Shown: positions 41,865 through 51,035 of the stretch, piece by piece
How the letters are laid out: the number at the start of each line of letters is the position of its first letter
Numbering within the stretch: the first letter of the stretch is position 1
Source of the DNA: Methylocystis sp. B8
GTDB taxonomy: Bacteria > Pseudomonadota > Alphaproteobacteria > Rhizobiales > Beijerinckiaceae
Length of the DNA: 64,000 nucleotides
Assembly (NCBI RefSeq): GCF_005771425.1
Contig: NZ_VBTZ01000003.1
Coordinates: 62,001-126,000 of the forward strand
Reading direction: 5' to 3'
The notes under the pieces: generated by a model
Told to the model about the DNA's origin: nothing
Database searches by the model: none
What the model saw: only the letters and a program-made list of their open reading frames with translations
Translations under genes and position numbers: made by a program

Positions 41865-42980
41865 ATGACCCTAATTTCAAGTTTACACAAATTGGCGGAT
41901 ACGCTTCGGCGCAGAGTGGTGCCGCGCCGTACCGATAGTTTTACCGCGGCGGGGTTGATGAACGACGTCCTCAATGAGGAGAGATTCGTCGCCATCGATG
42001 TCGGAGCGGCGAACGGTCTTTTGCCGCATTGGAATTTGCTAAATGGCGTTGCCCATGTCTACCAGGTCGAGCCGCGCCAGGACGCCTGCGCTGAGCTTGA
42101 ACGCGCCAATCAAGCAGCTGGTCTGACCGCGACACGGCATGTCGTTTGCGCCGGAGTCGCCGCGACGGACGGGCCGCGGACGCTCTATGTATCGAACGTT
42201 CCCACTGGAACGTCGATTCTCAAATTCGAGCCCGGCGCCGGCGCGGATTGCGCCGACTATGTTGATCCGAGCTATCTATTCCCGATTGTAGAGCAACGCA
42301 TCGAGACAAGACGACTAGCATCGATCTTGAATGACGTGGGGGAGCCTCGGGTCGACCTGATCAAACTCGATATCCAGGGCGCCGAACTTGAAGCTCTTCG
42401 CGGACTCGGGCCGGAACGACTTCCAGATCTCCTCGGAGCCGAGCTCGAAGTGGGTATGCACGCATTCTATCCCGAGGAAGCCCGCTTTCCCGCAATCGAA
42501 CGGTTCATGAACGAGATCGGCCTGGAGTTGTTCGACGTTCGCGTCGCGCGTGTTCGGCGGCCGCTGAACGGAGCAGAAGGAGGCTACGAAACGGAGATAT
42601 TCTCGGTCGACCCCAACAGTCCGACGATTGCCGCACGCATCTGGGAATTCGACGCAATCTACTTCCGGAAGAAGTCATTGCTGCTGTCGAAAGGGGATGC
42701 GGGCGAGGTGAGGCGAATGACCCTCGTCTATGCGACTTACAATTACTATTCCGAGGCCCACAGCTTGGTCGACAAGGCCGAACACGCCGGGATTTTCGAT
42801 GCCACTGCAGCGGCCGAACTCAAGCAGGCCATCGTCGACCTGCATCACGTCGCGACCTATCGCGCCTGGTTGGCGAACACGCCATTCTGGCGCAGGGTTC
42901 GCGCGCTCGGTGCGCGCATTGCGCCGAGGAACGCTCCGCGCTGGTGCCAGCACATGTACCAGGCCTATCCGAACGGATAG
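41865..42980 (+). CDS. FkbM-family methyltransferase
   Basis: 371 residues. FVAIDVGAANGLLPHWNLL (about 41-59) is the AdoMet loop; VYQVEPRQDACAELE and IKLDIQGAELEALRGL (about 166-181) are the FkbM core motifs (D-x-QGxExxxLxG), which in this family bind the sugar hydroxyl. The C-terminal 130 residues (AEGGYETEIFSVDPN, ATYNYYSEAHSLVDKAEHAG) are an extra helical region. O-methylation of a sugar residue, perhaps the non-reducing end recognised by Wzt, is the likely reaction. Starts 7 bp after the oxygenase gene. Confidence 0.85.
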   Translation: MTLISSLHKLADTLRRRVVPRRTDSFTAAGLMNDVLNEERFVAIDVGAANGLLPHWNLLNGVAHVYQVEPRQDACAELERANQAAGLTATRHVVCAGVAATDGPRTLYVSNVPTGTSILKFEPGAGADCADYVDPSYLFPIVEQRIETRRLASILNDVGEPRVDLIKLDIQGAELEALRGLGPERLPDLLGAELEVGMHAFYPEEARFPAIERFMNEIGLELFDVRVARVRRPLNGAEGGYETEIFSVDPNSPTIAARIWEFDAIYFRKKSLLLSKGDAGEVRRMTLVYATYNYYSEAHSLVDKAEHAGIFDATAAAELKQAIVDLHHVATYRAWLANTPFWRRVRALGARIAPRNAPRWCQHMYQAYPNG

Positions 42981-42982
42981 TC

Positions 42983-43867
42983 TTGCGCCGCACCCGCCAA
43001 TTTTCGGAAAAACCCGCAGTGACCTCTTTCGCATCCCGATCCGCAAAGCCGGTCTACGAGATTTCACCGAGCGCTTTGCACGCGTTCAAACTCGGCGAGC
43101 TTTGGCACTATCGCCATCTTGCCATGCTGCTGGCGTGGCGGCATATCAGAGCGCGCTATAAGCAGACGGCGCTCGGTTTGCTCTGGGCGGTGATCGTGCC
43201 GGTCGCGTTCACGTTGATTTTCGTTGTCTTCTTTCGGCTGGTGCCGGCCCAGCCGGCTGGAAATCTGCCCTACATTCCCTCGGCCTTCGCTGGCATGATC
43301 ATGTGGCAATTGTTTACCCGCGGCGTTTCGGAAGGGGCCACCAGCCTGACCAGCAACGCCAGCCTGATCACCAAGGTCTATTTTCCACGCATTATTTTGC
43401 CTCTGGCGGCGGTTCTATCCGCGATATTCGATGTGTTGATATCGTTCGTGTTGCTGGCCGGCGTCCTGGTCTGGTTTCAGATCCCGCTGCAGCAGCAAAT
43501 GCTGCTGGCTCCGCTGTTCGTGCTGCAGGTGGTGCTGGTCGTCGTTGCTTTCAGCCTCTGGCTCTCTGCGATCGACGGAGTATTTCGCGATCTTCGTCAT
43601 GCGCTGCCGCTTATTCTTCAATTGGGAATGTTTGTTAGCCCGGTGGCCTACACCACCTCCGCGATCGTCCCGCAGAAATGGACATGGCTCTACGAATACA
43701 ATCCGCTGGTGGGACCGTTGGAGGGCTTTCGTTGGTCGCTCCTTCAAGGCGCCCCTGGCGTCAGCACCTCAGCCGAAATCAAGTCGTTGGCCATCACGGT
43801 TGTTTTGCTTTTGACCGGGCTTTTGTTCTTCGCGCGCATGGAGCGCACGATCGTGGACCAGGTCTGA
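42983..43867 (+). CDS. wzm: Polysaccharide ABC transporter permease
   Basis: ABC-2 type membrane subunit partner of Wzt. After a roughly 45-residue cytoplasmic N-terminus, YRHLAMLLAWRHIRARYKQT LG (amphipathic coupling region) is followed by six predicted membrane segments, among them LLWAVIVPVAFTLIFVVFF, AFAGMIMWQLF, IILPLAAVLSAIFDVLISFV, LFVLQVVLVVVAFSLWL, LQLGMFVSPVAYTTSAI and ITVVLLLTGLLFF. NPLVGPLEGFRWSLL is a Wzm signature. The start is uncertain: TTG 42983 (3 bp after the previous stop) is given; GTG 43019 and an overlapping GTG 42944 also exist. Confidence 0.9.
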   Translation: MRRTRQFSEKPAVTSFASRSAKPVYEISPSALHAFKLGELWHYRHLAMLLAWRHIRARYKQTALGLLWAVIVPVAFTLIFVVFFRLVPAQPAGNLPYIPSAFAGMIMWQLFTRGVSEGATSLTSNASLITKVYFPRIILPLAAVLSAIFDVLISFVLLAGVLVWFQIPLQQQMLLAPLFVLQVVLVVVAFSLWLSAIDGVFRDLRHALPLILQLGMFVSPVAYTTSAIVPQKWTWLYEYNPLVGPLEGFRWSLLQGAPGVSTSAEIKSLAITVVLLLTGLLFFARMERTIVDQV

Positions 43868-43886
43868 AGCCCATAGCGCCCTGAAG

Positions 43887-44633
43887 ATGGAATTTGGTCT
43901 CAAGCAGTTCGTTCGGGCGGCGGTCCCCATATGGTTGACCGAGCGCGCGCGACGGCTGGCCGAGAGGCTCGATCCGTTCGTCAATCTTGCCTACTCGCAG
44001 GACGGCGAGGATATGATCCTGCGGCGCCTCTTCGAAGACAAGGCCTGCGGATTCTATGTCGACGTCGGTGCGCATCATCCCTTTCGATTTTCCAACACGT
44101 GCTATTTTTATCGGCGGGGCTGGTCGGGCATCAACATCGATCCGAACCCGGAAGCGATCAAAGCGTTTCAACGCGATCGCCCGTCTGACATCAATGTTTG
44201 CGTTGGGGTTTCGGACGCGGCGGGAGAACTATCATTTCACTTCTTCAACGAGCCTGCCTTGAACACTTTCGACGCCGAGCTGGCGGTGGAGCGTGCGCGG
44301 TTGCCTGGCTACCGTTTGCTTGAAACAAGAAGCGTTCCGGTGCGCAGGCTGGAGGATCTCCTTACCGCGCATCTTCCGCCCGACAAGCAGATTGACTTTT
44401 TATCCATCGACGTCGAAGGCATGGATTTGTCCGTTCTTCGTTCAAACGACTGGAGCAGGTTTCGTCCTCGCTTCCTGCTGGTCGAGGCGCACGAACGAAC
44501 CATTTTGGCCATCGAGCGTGACCCGATCAACCGCTTTGCAGTTGCAGCTGGCTACCGGTTGGTCGCGAAGACGCTCAACACGCTGATCTATGAAGACGGA
44601 TCATGCGCGTCGATGTCGAGCGGGCCATCCTAA
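43887..44633 (+). CDS. FkbM-family methyltransferase
   Basis: 248 residues, a compact FkbM protein. LAYSQDGEDMILRRLF (about 33-48) and GFYVDVGAHHPFRFSNT (about 54-70) are diagnostic, INIDPNPEAI gives the ribose-binding acid, and DFLSIDVEGMDLSVLRSND (about 168-186) is the sugar-side motif. A different subgroup from the FkbM protein at 41865. It probably O-methylates a sugar of the exported chain. ATG 43887 lies 19 bp after the permease gene. The next gene begins 1 bp after its stop. Confidence 0.87.
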   Translation: MEFGLKQFVRAAVPIWLTERARRLAERLDPFVNLAYSQDGEDMILRRLFEDKACGFYVDVGAHHPFRFSNTCYFYRRGWSGINIDPNPEAIKAFQRDRPSDINVCVGVSDAAGELSFHFFNEPALNTFDAELAVERARLPGYRLLETRSVPVRRLEDLLTAHLPPDKQIDFLSIDVEGMDLSVLRSNDWSRFRPRFLLVEAHERTILAIERDPINRFAVAAGYRLVAKTLNTLIYEDGSCASMSSGPS

Positions 44634-44634
44634 G

Positions 44635-45543
44635 ATGCCCGATTTGGCGCCCATCGTTCTGTTTGTCTACAACCGGCCGGAGCATACGCGCCGGACCCTG
44701 GATGCTTTGGCGGCCAATCCGCTGGCAATCGAGAGCGATCTGATCATCTATGCGGATGGTCCGAAGAGACCGGAGGATGCGGCAGCTGTCCAGCAGGCGA
44801 GGGATGTCGCTCGTGGCGCGTTCGGCTTCAGATCCGTAAGATTGATCGAACGCGAGAAGAATCTCGGGCTGGCCAATTCGATTATCATGGGAGTCTCGGA
44901 TGTCTGTTCGGCGCGAGGCCGCGCGATCGTCGTCGAAGACGATCTGCTTGTCGCGCCGCAATTTCTGACGTTTCTCAATCGGGGCCTGGAGCGCTATGCG
45001 GATGAGCCGAGCGTGTTTCAGGTTTCGGGGTATATGTTTCCCGTTATGGCGGAAACGTCGTCTGACGGGCTGTTCCTGCCGCTAATCAGCTGCTGGGGAT
45101 GGGCGACTTGGCAGAGAGAGTGGAGTCAGTTTGAACCGTCCGCTACCGGATACAAGCAACTTGAACGCGATCCGCGCCTGCGCGCCCGCTTCAACCTTGA
45201 CGGTAACTACGACTATTTCGGCATGCTGAAGGATCAGATCGATGGAAAGATCGATTCCTGGGGGGTACGCTGGCTGCTCTCGGTGTTCCTCAAAGGGGGG
45301 GTGGTCCTCTATCCACGAACATCGCTCGTCCAGAATGTTGGTATTGATGAGTCCGGTACGCACGGGGCGGGTCTTGCGGTATTGCAGGGGGATATGGACA
45401 TTGATGCCGATGTCGCTCGTTGCTACGAGAATTGGCCGTCAGAAATAAGCGTCGATATGGACGTACTCGATCGCGTGAAACGCGTGCTTTCCGGCTCGCA
45501 GTCTCATCCGGTGATCCGGCTCATCAGAAGGCTTCTCAAATGA
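44635..45543 (+). CDS. Glycosyltransferase, GT-A (GNT-I/GT2-like)
   Basis: 302 residues. PIVLFVYNRPEHTRRTLDAL (about 6-25) starts a GT-A domain of the type found in bacterial glycan loci and related to GNT-I; DLIIYADGPKRPEDAA, NLGLANSIIMGVSDVC and the metal-binding VVEDDLLVAPQFL (about 98-110) follow. CWGWATWQREWSQFE (about 149-163) is a hallmark of this group. Start ATG 44635 (1 bp after the previous stop) is preferred to 44590 inside the FkbM gene. Sugar donor unknown. Confidence 0.82.
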   Translation: MPDLAPIVLFVYNRPEHTRRTLDALAANPLAIESDLIIYADGPKRPEDAAAVQQARDVARGAFGFRSVRLIEREKNLGLANSIIMGVSDVCSARGRAIVVEDDLLVAPQFLTFLNRGLERYADEPSVFQVSGYMFPVMAETSSDGLFLPLISCWGWATWQREWSQFEPSATGYKQLERDPRLRARFNLDGNYDYFGMLKDQIDGKIDSWGVRWLLSVFLKGGVVLYPRTSLVQNVGIDESGTHGAGLAVLQGDMDIDADVARCYENWPSEISVDMDVLDRVKRVLSGSQSHPVIRLIRRLLK

Positions 45544-46229
45544 AAGACTACGTTCGGGAGTTTATCCCTCCCATTCTTCTGCGTGGTGTCCAAGGACTAA
45601 GGAGCCACGTGGTTGCGCTGCGACCCATTAAAAGCGATGGCAGCGAACAAGATCTCGACATCTATTGGGATCCCAAGATGGCCGAAATGCTCGATCACTG
45701 GGGCGAAGGCAACGCCTGGAACGATATCCAGCTATTGATGGCTGGCCGTAAGGGGCGGGTACTGGATATTGCCTGCGGCACAGGCCGCACCATGGAATTG
45801 CTAAAGAGCAATCCCGATCTTGAGGTACACGGCTGCGACATTTCGAACATGTTGATCGAAAAAGCCATTGCGCGGGGAATTCCCAAGGAAAGGCTTCTGG
45901 TGACAGACGCGATGGCCATGAGCTACCCCGACCAGCTTTTCGACTGGGCCTATTCCATCGGGTCACTTGAGCACTTTACGGCAGATGGAATCGAGAAATT
46001 TTTGAAGGAATGCCGTCGTGTGGCTCGCTACGGATCATTCCACATGATTCCCGTCTCACGAAGCAACGCGGACGAAGGATGGATAAAAACCTTCCAGAGC
46101 TACCACAACAACGGCACGGCTTGGTGGGACAAGAAATGCCGTGCTGTCTATGAAAAGGTGGAAATCCTGGATTCGTCATGGACCGATCGGATGTCGCTCG
46201 GCAAGTGGCTCATTTGCCTCTCGTCATGA
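45540..46229 (+). CDS. Class I SAM-dependent methyltransferase
   Basis: 229 residues. GRVLDIACGTGRTMELL (about 72-88), GCDISNMLIEKA and FDWAYSIGSLEHFT (about 133-146) form the AdoMet fold of Methyltransf_25-like enzymes. Start ATG 45540 overlaps the previous stop by 4 bp; the frame open from 45420 is an artefact of another frame. GTAWWDKKCR and WTDRMSLGKWLICL close the protein. Substrate not known; the context is sugar decoration between glycosyltransferases. Confidence 0.8.
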   Translation: MKDYVREFIPPILLRGVQGLRSHVVALRPIKSDGSEQDLDIYWDPKMAEMLDHWGEGNAWNDIQLLMAGRKGRVLDIACGTGRTMELLKSNPDLEVHGCDISNMLIEKAIARGIPKERLLVTDAMAMSYPDQLFDWAYSIGSLEHFTADGIEKFLKECRRVARYGSFHMIPVSRSNADEGWIKTFQSYHNNGTAWWDKKCRAVYEKVEILDSSWTDRMSLGKWLICLSS

Positions 46230-46254
46230 TCAACGACTTTTTATCGTCTTAAAG

Positions 46255-46851
46255 ATGTTTTCGCTGATCTTGAAATTGCGAAGCCGCTGGCTGGATGTCA
46301 TGGGCCGCCTATGGGATCATCGGCAGCGACAGTACTGTCGCTGCGGCGAAGGCTCCCGAATTCTCGTGTCCGGCCAGATCGTCAATGCCGGTGACCCAGA
46401 AAATGTCGTGCTGGGGAGATGGACCTGGCTTGCGGGGGAACTGCTTGTCTATCCTTACGGCGGTCGTATCGAAGTCGGAGATCACTGCTATGTCGGCGAA
46501 GGGACGCGAATATGGTCGCTTTCGCATGTAAAGCTAGGCAGTCGTGTTTTCCTATCGCATGGCGTGAATGTACACGACAACGATGCTCACTCTTTCTCCG
46601 CCTCTGAGCGTCATCGGCATTTTCGAGATCTGACTCAGATGGGTGCGGCAAGTTTTGTCGAGAACATTGCCGCCGATAAGATCGAGATCTGTGATGACGT
46701 TTGGATCGGCTTCAACGCCACGATTTTGAAGGGCGTGCGGATCGGAGAGGGGGCCATTGTGGGAGCCTGCTCCACTGTCACTCACGACGTCGCTCCTTAT
46801 ACTGTGGTCGCTGGCAATCCAGCTATAGCAGTCGGTCAGTCTCTGCCATGA
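46255..46851 (+). CDS. Hexapeptide-repeat (LbH) acyltransferase
   Basis: 198 residues, left-handed beta-helix. Imperfect hexapeptides run from about residue 45 to 185 (ILVSGQIVNAG, IEVGDHCYVGEGTRIW, VKLGSRVFLSHGVNVHDND, IEICDDVWIGFNATILKGVRIGEGAIVGA), with the catalytic His most likely in SHGVNVHDND (about 101-110). The C-terminal AGNPA loop is the acetyl-CoA-binding signature of the CysE/NodL/WbbJ group, so O- or N-acetylation of a sugar is expected. Start ATG 46255; the longer frame from 46141 overlaps the methyltransferase gene. Confidence 0.85.
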   Translation: MFSLILKLRSRWLDVMGRLWDHRQRQYCRCGEGSRILVSGQIVNAGDPENVVLGRWTWLAGELLVYPYGGRIEVGDHCYVGEGTRIWSLSHVKLGSRVFLSHGVNVHDNDAHSFSASERHRHFRDLTQMGAASFVENIAADKIEICDDVWIGFNATILKGVRIGEGAIVGACSTVTHDVAPYTVVAGNPAIAVGQSLP

Positions 46852-46864
46852 ACGGATAGATATT

Positions 46865-47743
46865 GTGCGTATCTTAGAATCACTGCTGTCTCGTATTCGT
46901 CGCGTCGATTCGATCGAATCCCGGACGATCTACCTTCAGGAAGGGATCGGTCGAATCGAGGCCAGACAGACCGAGAATGCAAAAACGCTTCGTGAAGCCG
47001 AATTTCGAGTTTTTTCGCAGTGGGGTGAGGATGGCATTATTCAATTTCTCACCCGGCATGTCCCCGTCGAAAACAAGACCTTCGTGGAGTTCGGGGTCCA
47101 AGACTATCTTGAATCCAATACGCGCTTTCTCATGGTCAAAGATAACTGGTCGGGTCTTGTCGTCGACGGCAGCGTTGAAAATGTCGATAGGATCCGCCGC
47201 AGTGAAATTTATTGGCGGCATAATGTACGTGCCGAGTGTGCGTTTATCACCCGCGACAACATAAACGATATTATCCGTTCAGCTGGAATCGGCGGCGATA
47301 TCGGTTTGCTGTCGGTCGACATCGACGGCAACGATTATTGGGTTTGGCAGGCGATTGATGTTGTCAAGCCCCGGATCGTTGTGACGGAATATAACGCGCG
47401 TTTTGGCGCGGATCGTGCGGTGAGCGTTCCTTACGATCCTCAGTTCGTGCGAGCACACGCACACTATTCGATGATCTACTACGGCGCTTCGCTGGCTGCA
47501 TTGGCCCAGCTTGGCGAAGCCAAAGGCTACAATCTTGTCGGCTGCAATTCGGCCGGCAACAATGCATTCTTTGTGCGTAAGGATATTCAGCCGGCCAGCC
47601 TGCCGAGCTTGAGTGTCCGGGAAGCTTACGTCCGGGCGTCTTTTCGCGAGACGAGAGATCCGTCCGGAAATCTCAGCTTTTTGTCGACAACGGAGGAGCA
47701 GAAGCTTCTCGAAACATTGCCGTTGGTCGATCTCAGTTCATGA
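46865..47743 (+). CDS. FkbM-like methyltransferase-fold protein
   Basis: 292 residues. After a charged coiled-coil-like N-terminus (YLQEGIGRIEARQTENAKTL) comes FRVFSQWGEDGIIQFLT (about 48-64), TFVEFGVQDYLESNTRFL (about 77-94) and LLSVDIDGNDYWVWQAI (about 149-165). The layout follows FkbM proteins, with VEFGVQ in place of the DVGA loop and SVDIDGND as the acceptor motif. Such proteins are often annotated only as hypothetical in LPS loci. Methylation is the likely but unproven function. Start GTG 46865. Overlaps the following SDR by 4 bp. Confidence 0.7.
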   Translation: MRILESLLSRIRRVDSIESRTIYLQEGIGRIEARQTENAKTLREAEFRVFSQWGEDGIIQFLTRHVPVENKTFVEFGVQDYLESNTRFLMVKDNWSGLVVDGSVENVDRIRRSEIYWRHNVRAECAFITRDNINDIIRSAGIGGDIGLLSVDIDGNDYWVWQAIDVVKPRIVVTEYNARFGADRAVSVPYDPQFVRAHAHYSMIYYGASLAALAQLGEAKGYNLVGCNSAGNNAFFVRKDIQPASLPSLSVREAYVRASFRETRDPSGNLSFLSTTEEQKLLETLPLVDLSS

Positions 47744-48666
47744 CATCCCCGAATGCAGCGACCGTCCTCGTGACCGGGGGGCTCGGCTTCATCGGTCGAC
47801 ATGTGTCGCAGCACTTTAAATCGCAAGGCAATCGCGTCGTCGGCATCGGTCACGGCAACGCTACCGAAGCCATCGATTTTGGACTAAGTCGCTGGCAGTC
47901 CGGCGAGGTGTCGCGCCAGTCTCTTGAGGCTCTAGCTGAGCGCATTGATCTGATCGTTCACTGCGCGGGCAGCAGTCTTGTTGCCGCTTCATTCGCCGAT
48001 CCCGATGCGGAATTTCGCAAGAGTGTCGGCTCCGCGATTGAAGTTCTGGAGTTCGCGCGTCATCAGGCGAGGAGCCCGCGCATCGTCGTGCTGTCCAGTG
48101 CTGCTGTCTATGGTATCGTCACGCAATTGCCGATCAGCGAAGACGCGCCGCTCGATCCGATTTCCCCCTATGGCAAAAGCAAGCTTGCGATCGAACAGCG
48201 CTGTCAGCGGTATGGCCGCGACTATGGGTTGGAGATCGCAATCGTCCGCCTGTTCTCGGTCTACGGACTCGGCTTGCGCAAGCAGCTTTTCTGGGATGCT
48301 TGTCAAAAGTTTGCAAAAGGCGACGGCCGCTTCGGCGGCACAGGGAACGAGCGCCGGGATTGGCTGCATGTCCGTGACGCGGTTCAATTGATCGATGCTG
48401 TCGCGAAGCAGGCATCCGTGGCGGTTCCGATCGTCAATGGCGGGACCGGAAACTCCATGACGATTCGCGACGCATTGATGCACCTTCGTGGGCTCTGGCC
48501 CGCATCGGTGCCGGAGATTAGCTTCTCCGGAGAGGCGCGCCAGGGCGATCCGCCGGGCTACGAAGCTGATATGGCGCGTGCGTACGCGCTCGCGTGGGCG
48601 CCTACACAAGAGTTCGCTGAAGGCCTGGCGGATTATGTCTCATGGGCCAGTAGTCTTCTGACATGA
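47740..48666 (+). CDS. NAD-dependent epimerase/dehydratase (extended SDR)
   Basis: 308 residues. VLVTGGLGFIGRHVSQHF (about 9-26) is the NAD-binding motif; VVLSSAAVYG (about 119-128) and SPYGKSKLAIEQRC (Tyr about 145, Lys about 149) are the catalytic elements; FSVYGLGLRKQLFWD and RRDWLHVRDAVQLI follow, as in GalE/GDP-4-keto-rhamnose reductase relatives. Which nucleotide sugar it acts on cannot be told. Coupled by 4-bp overlaps to both neighbours, an FkbM-like gene and a GT4. Confidence 0.85.
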   Translation: MTSPNAATVLVTGGLGFIGRHVSQHFKSQGNRVVGIGHGNATEAIDFGLSRWQSGEVSRQSLEALAERIDLIVHCAGSSLVAASFADPDAEFRKSVGSAIEVLEFARHQARSPRIVVLSSAAVYGIVTQLPISEDAPLDPISPYGKSKLAIEQRCQRYGRDYGLEIAIVRLFSVYGLGLRKQLFWDACQKFAKGDGRFGGTGNERRDWLHVRDAVQLIDAVAKQASVAVPIVNGGTGNSMTIRDALMHLRGLWPASVPEISFSGEARQGDPPGYEADMARAYALAWAPTQEFAEGLADYVSWASSLLT

Positions 48667-49883
48667 TCCGTGTCGGCTTTATCCTGGAATTCGCCGGTAA
48701 CGGCTGGCTTGGCGGAACGAGTTATTATCGCAATCTGTTTTCTGCCATCGCGGATTTACCCGAACGAAGGATCGACCCGGTTCTGATTACATCGAGTCGT
48801 GGTTTCGAACCGATGAAAAGCCAATTTCCGGATGTAGCGGTCGTCAGCCTGCCGCTGCTGGACGCCCCTTCGGTCGTCGGCAAGGCGCGGCGAGTGATGC
48901 GCGTCTTATCCGGGCGCGATATCCTGATAGAGCGTGCTCTAAAGTCCGAGAACATCCGGATTCTCTCGCATTCGGGATATTTCGGTCAACGCTCACGGAT
49001 CGCAAGCATCGTTTGGATTCCCGACTTCCAGGAACTGACATTTCCCGGCTTCTTCTCGGAACGCGAACTAGCGGCTCGCCGTCGAAATGCGAGCAACTGC
49101 TGTCGGCATGCCTCAACAGTGTTGCTGAGCAGCCAAGCTGCCCTCTCGGATCTGCGCAAAATCGGGGTAAGAGATATCGAAACGGCGGTGCTGCCGTTCG
49201 TCGCGTCTGTACCGTTGGCGCAGGACATCTTGCCGCGAGACCAGCTCAGAACCAAATATGGCGTAGCCGATAAGTTCTTTCATCTGCCTAACCAGTTCTG
49301 GATTCATAAGAATCATATCGTGGTCTTGGAAGCACTGGCGTTGTTACGTCAGCAAGGCGCTGTGGTTGAAGTCATCGCGACCGGTAATACGGCCGATCCT
49401 CGGCAGCCGGATTATTTTTCATCGCTGACGGCGACCGCGCTCAGGCTTGGTATCGAAGATCTGTTCAAGCCGTTGGGTGTGGTGCCGTACCAGGACTTAA
49501 TGAGTCTCATGCGCCACGCTGTCGCTGTGATCAATCCATCAAAATTCGAAGGCTGGAGTACCACCGTCGAAGAGGCGAAATCGATGGGAAAGGCAATCGT
49601 GCTCTCCGATATTCCTGTTCATCGGGAGCAGGCTCCGGACCGGGCAGCATTTTTTCCCGCTGACGACGCTCGCTCGCTAGCGAAACAAATGTGGGAAGCG
49701 TGGAATCGGTGGGACGCTGACGAAGACGTGCAGTTTGTTGATCGAGCTGCGGCCAATCTTGTGGGCCGACGAGCAGCGTTCGCGCGACATTATGAAGAGA
49801 TCGTTCTCTCCACCTTGGACAGACACGGCGCCGGTGTGAAACGGACAGCAGTGTTCGCGCGCCAAAGTCCTCAGAATCGATAG
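48663..49883 (+). CDS. Glycosyltransferase family 4 (GT-B)
   Basis: 406 residues. The N-terminal GNGWLGGTSYYRNLFSAI (about 12-29) is the acceptor-side glycine loop, and SIVWIPDFQELTFPGFF (about 116-132) is common in rhizobial and cyanobacterial GT4 proteins. The C-terminal domain has FHLPNQFWIHKNHIVVLEAL (about 203-222), VINPSKFEGWSTTVEEAKSM-type sequence with the acidic pair near 296 and 304, and AIVLSDIPVHREQ. Start ATG 48663 overlaps the SDR stop by 4 bp. A GT2 gene follows after 10 bp. Confidence 0.87.
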   Translation: MIRVGFILEFAGNGWLGGTSYYRNLFSAIADLPERRIDPVLITSSRGFEPMKSQFPDVAVVSLPLLDAPSVVGKARRVMRVLSGRDILIERALKSENIRILSHSGYFGQRSRIASIVWIPDFQELTFPGFFSERELAARRRNASNCCRHASTVLLSSQAALSDLRKIGVRDIETAVLPFVASVPLAQDILPRDQLRTKYGVADKFFHLPNQFWIHKNHIVVLEALALLRQQGAVVEVIATGNTADPRQPDYFSSLTATALRLGIEDLFKPLGVVPYQDLMSLMRHAVAVINPSKFEGWSTTVEEAKSMGKAIVLSDIPVHREQAPDRAAFFPADDARSLAKQMWEAWNRWDADEDVQFVDRAAANLVGRRAAFARHYEEIVLSTLDRHGAGVKRTAVFARQSPQNR

Positions 49884-49893
49884 TCCTTCGCGC

Positions 49894-50754
49894 ATGCGCA
49901 TTTCCGTGGTCACGCCATCCTTCAACATGGCGCTTTATCTGGAGGATACGATCAAGTCAGTGATCGACAATCTCCGGCCTGGCGATGAGTATTTCGTCAT
50001 CGATGGCGGTTCGACCGACGGCAGCGTCGAAGTCATTCGAAGCCATGAGGCCAGCCTCACGGGCTGGGTCAGCGAAGCGGATGCCGGCTATGCGGACGCG
50101 CTCGCCAAAGGCTTTGACCGTGCGACCGGTGATATCCTGTGCTGGATCAACGCAAGCGACATGTATCTGTCTGGCGCGCTCGATGCAGCGCGGCGCTTGC
50201 TAACCGACGATCTCGACATGATCTTCGGTGACGATTTCTACATCGATGAAGACAATCGGGTGCTGTCCTATAGTTGCGGATGGGTTCCAGACTTGCGCAT
50301 GGCGACTTTGTACGGGGGCTGGACGCCACTCCAAGATGCGTGTTTCTGGCGCCGCAGACTGTATCAAAAGATCGGTGGGATCGATCGCTCACTGAAATAT
50401 GCCGCAGACTATGATTTGTTCCTGCGAATGGCCCTTGCAGGCCGCCCCGGCTACATGCCATTCACCTTCAGCGCATTCCGGCGGCATGGGGGACAGAAGT
50501 CCATCTCCGGCTCCGCGGCATACGAGCGCGAGCGCAGGCGCGTCCGGGCAAGGGAAATCGGCGCATGTAGCTCTAGTCCAGTGCTGAAGGTGCTTTTCCG
50601 GGGGATCCATCGGGTGGCGATGAGCGCGCGCGCCCGGATCGCGCCGCTAGCATGGCGCAGGCCGGACCTAACGGGAAGGCTGGTGACGAGCCTTCCTTGC
50701 GCCGCTTACTGGCAGCCCGACGAGCGGGTAAGAGAAAGCGCGTCGTCGGGCTGA
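49894..50754 (+). CDS. Glycosyltransferase family 2
   Basis: 286 residues. RISVVTPSFNMALYLEDTI (2-20) and YFVIDGGSTDGSVEVI (about 33-48) define the GT-A fold. GWVSEADAGYADALAKGF is typical, while the usual W-N-S-D-D motif reads CWINASDMYLSGA (about 86-98), so the metal-binding pair is diverged. FWRRRLYQKIGGIDRSLKYAADYDL-type acceptor loop follows. The last 70 residues are basic and low in similarity. It closes a tightly packed stretch: the next gene is 280 bp away. Confidence 0.85.
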   Translation: MRISVVTPSFNMALYLEDTIKSVIDNLRPGDEYFVIDGGSTDGSVEVIRSHEASLTGWVSEADAGYADALAKGFDRATGDILCWINASDMYLSGALDAARRLLTDDLDMIFGDDFYIDEDNRVLSYSCGWVPDLRMATLYGGWTPLQDACFWRRRLYQKIGGIDRSLKYAADYDLFLRMALAGRPGYMPFTFSAFRRHGGQKSISGSAAYERERRRVRAREIGACSSSPVLKVLFRGIHRVAMSARARIAPLAWRRPDLTGRLVTSLPCAAYWQPDERVRESASSG

Positions 50755-51035
50755 TCGCTCTGCTAAGGGAAACGTTTCCCGATCGTCGCTATTGATTGTC
50801 AGTTCAAATCAATAATTGTTCCGACATCGGAAATTGGACCATGTTCACATACGAAGACAACAGATGCGCACCCTTCGGACAAACCGTTTCAACAGTTGCG
50901 GCACACATTCGACGCAGCAACCGAGCCTGTTCGCCAATTCTGGCCCTGCGGATGAAGATCGATACGTATCAACAATGAGCTTTTCTTCGGTTGGTCGTCT
51001 CGCGCCGGACCCACAGTGAGGTCGATTGATTTGTG
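50755..51035. other. Largest gap in the long operon, with a 14-bp palindrome
   Basis: About 280 bp without a credible gene; small frames here are AT/GC-skewed shadows. GGGAAACGTTTCCC at 50767-50780 is a perfect palindrome 13 bp after a stop codon, with the centred CG typical of LacI-family operators. It might mark an internal promoter or regulated boundary before the last three genes. No rho-independent terminator is evident. Confidence 0.5.
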
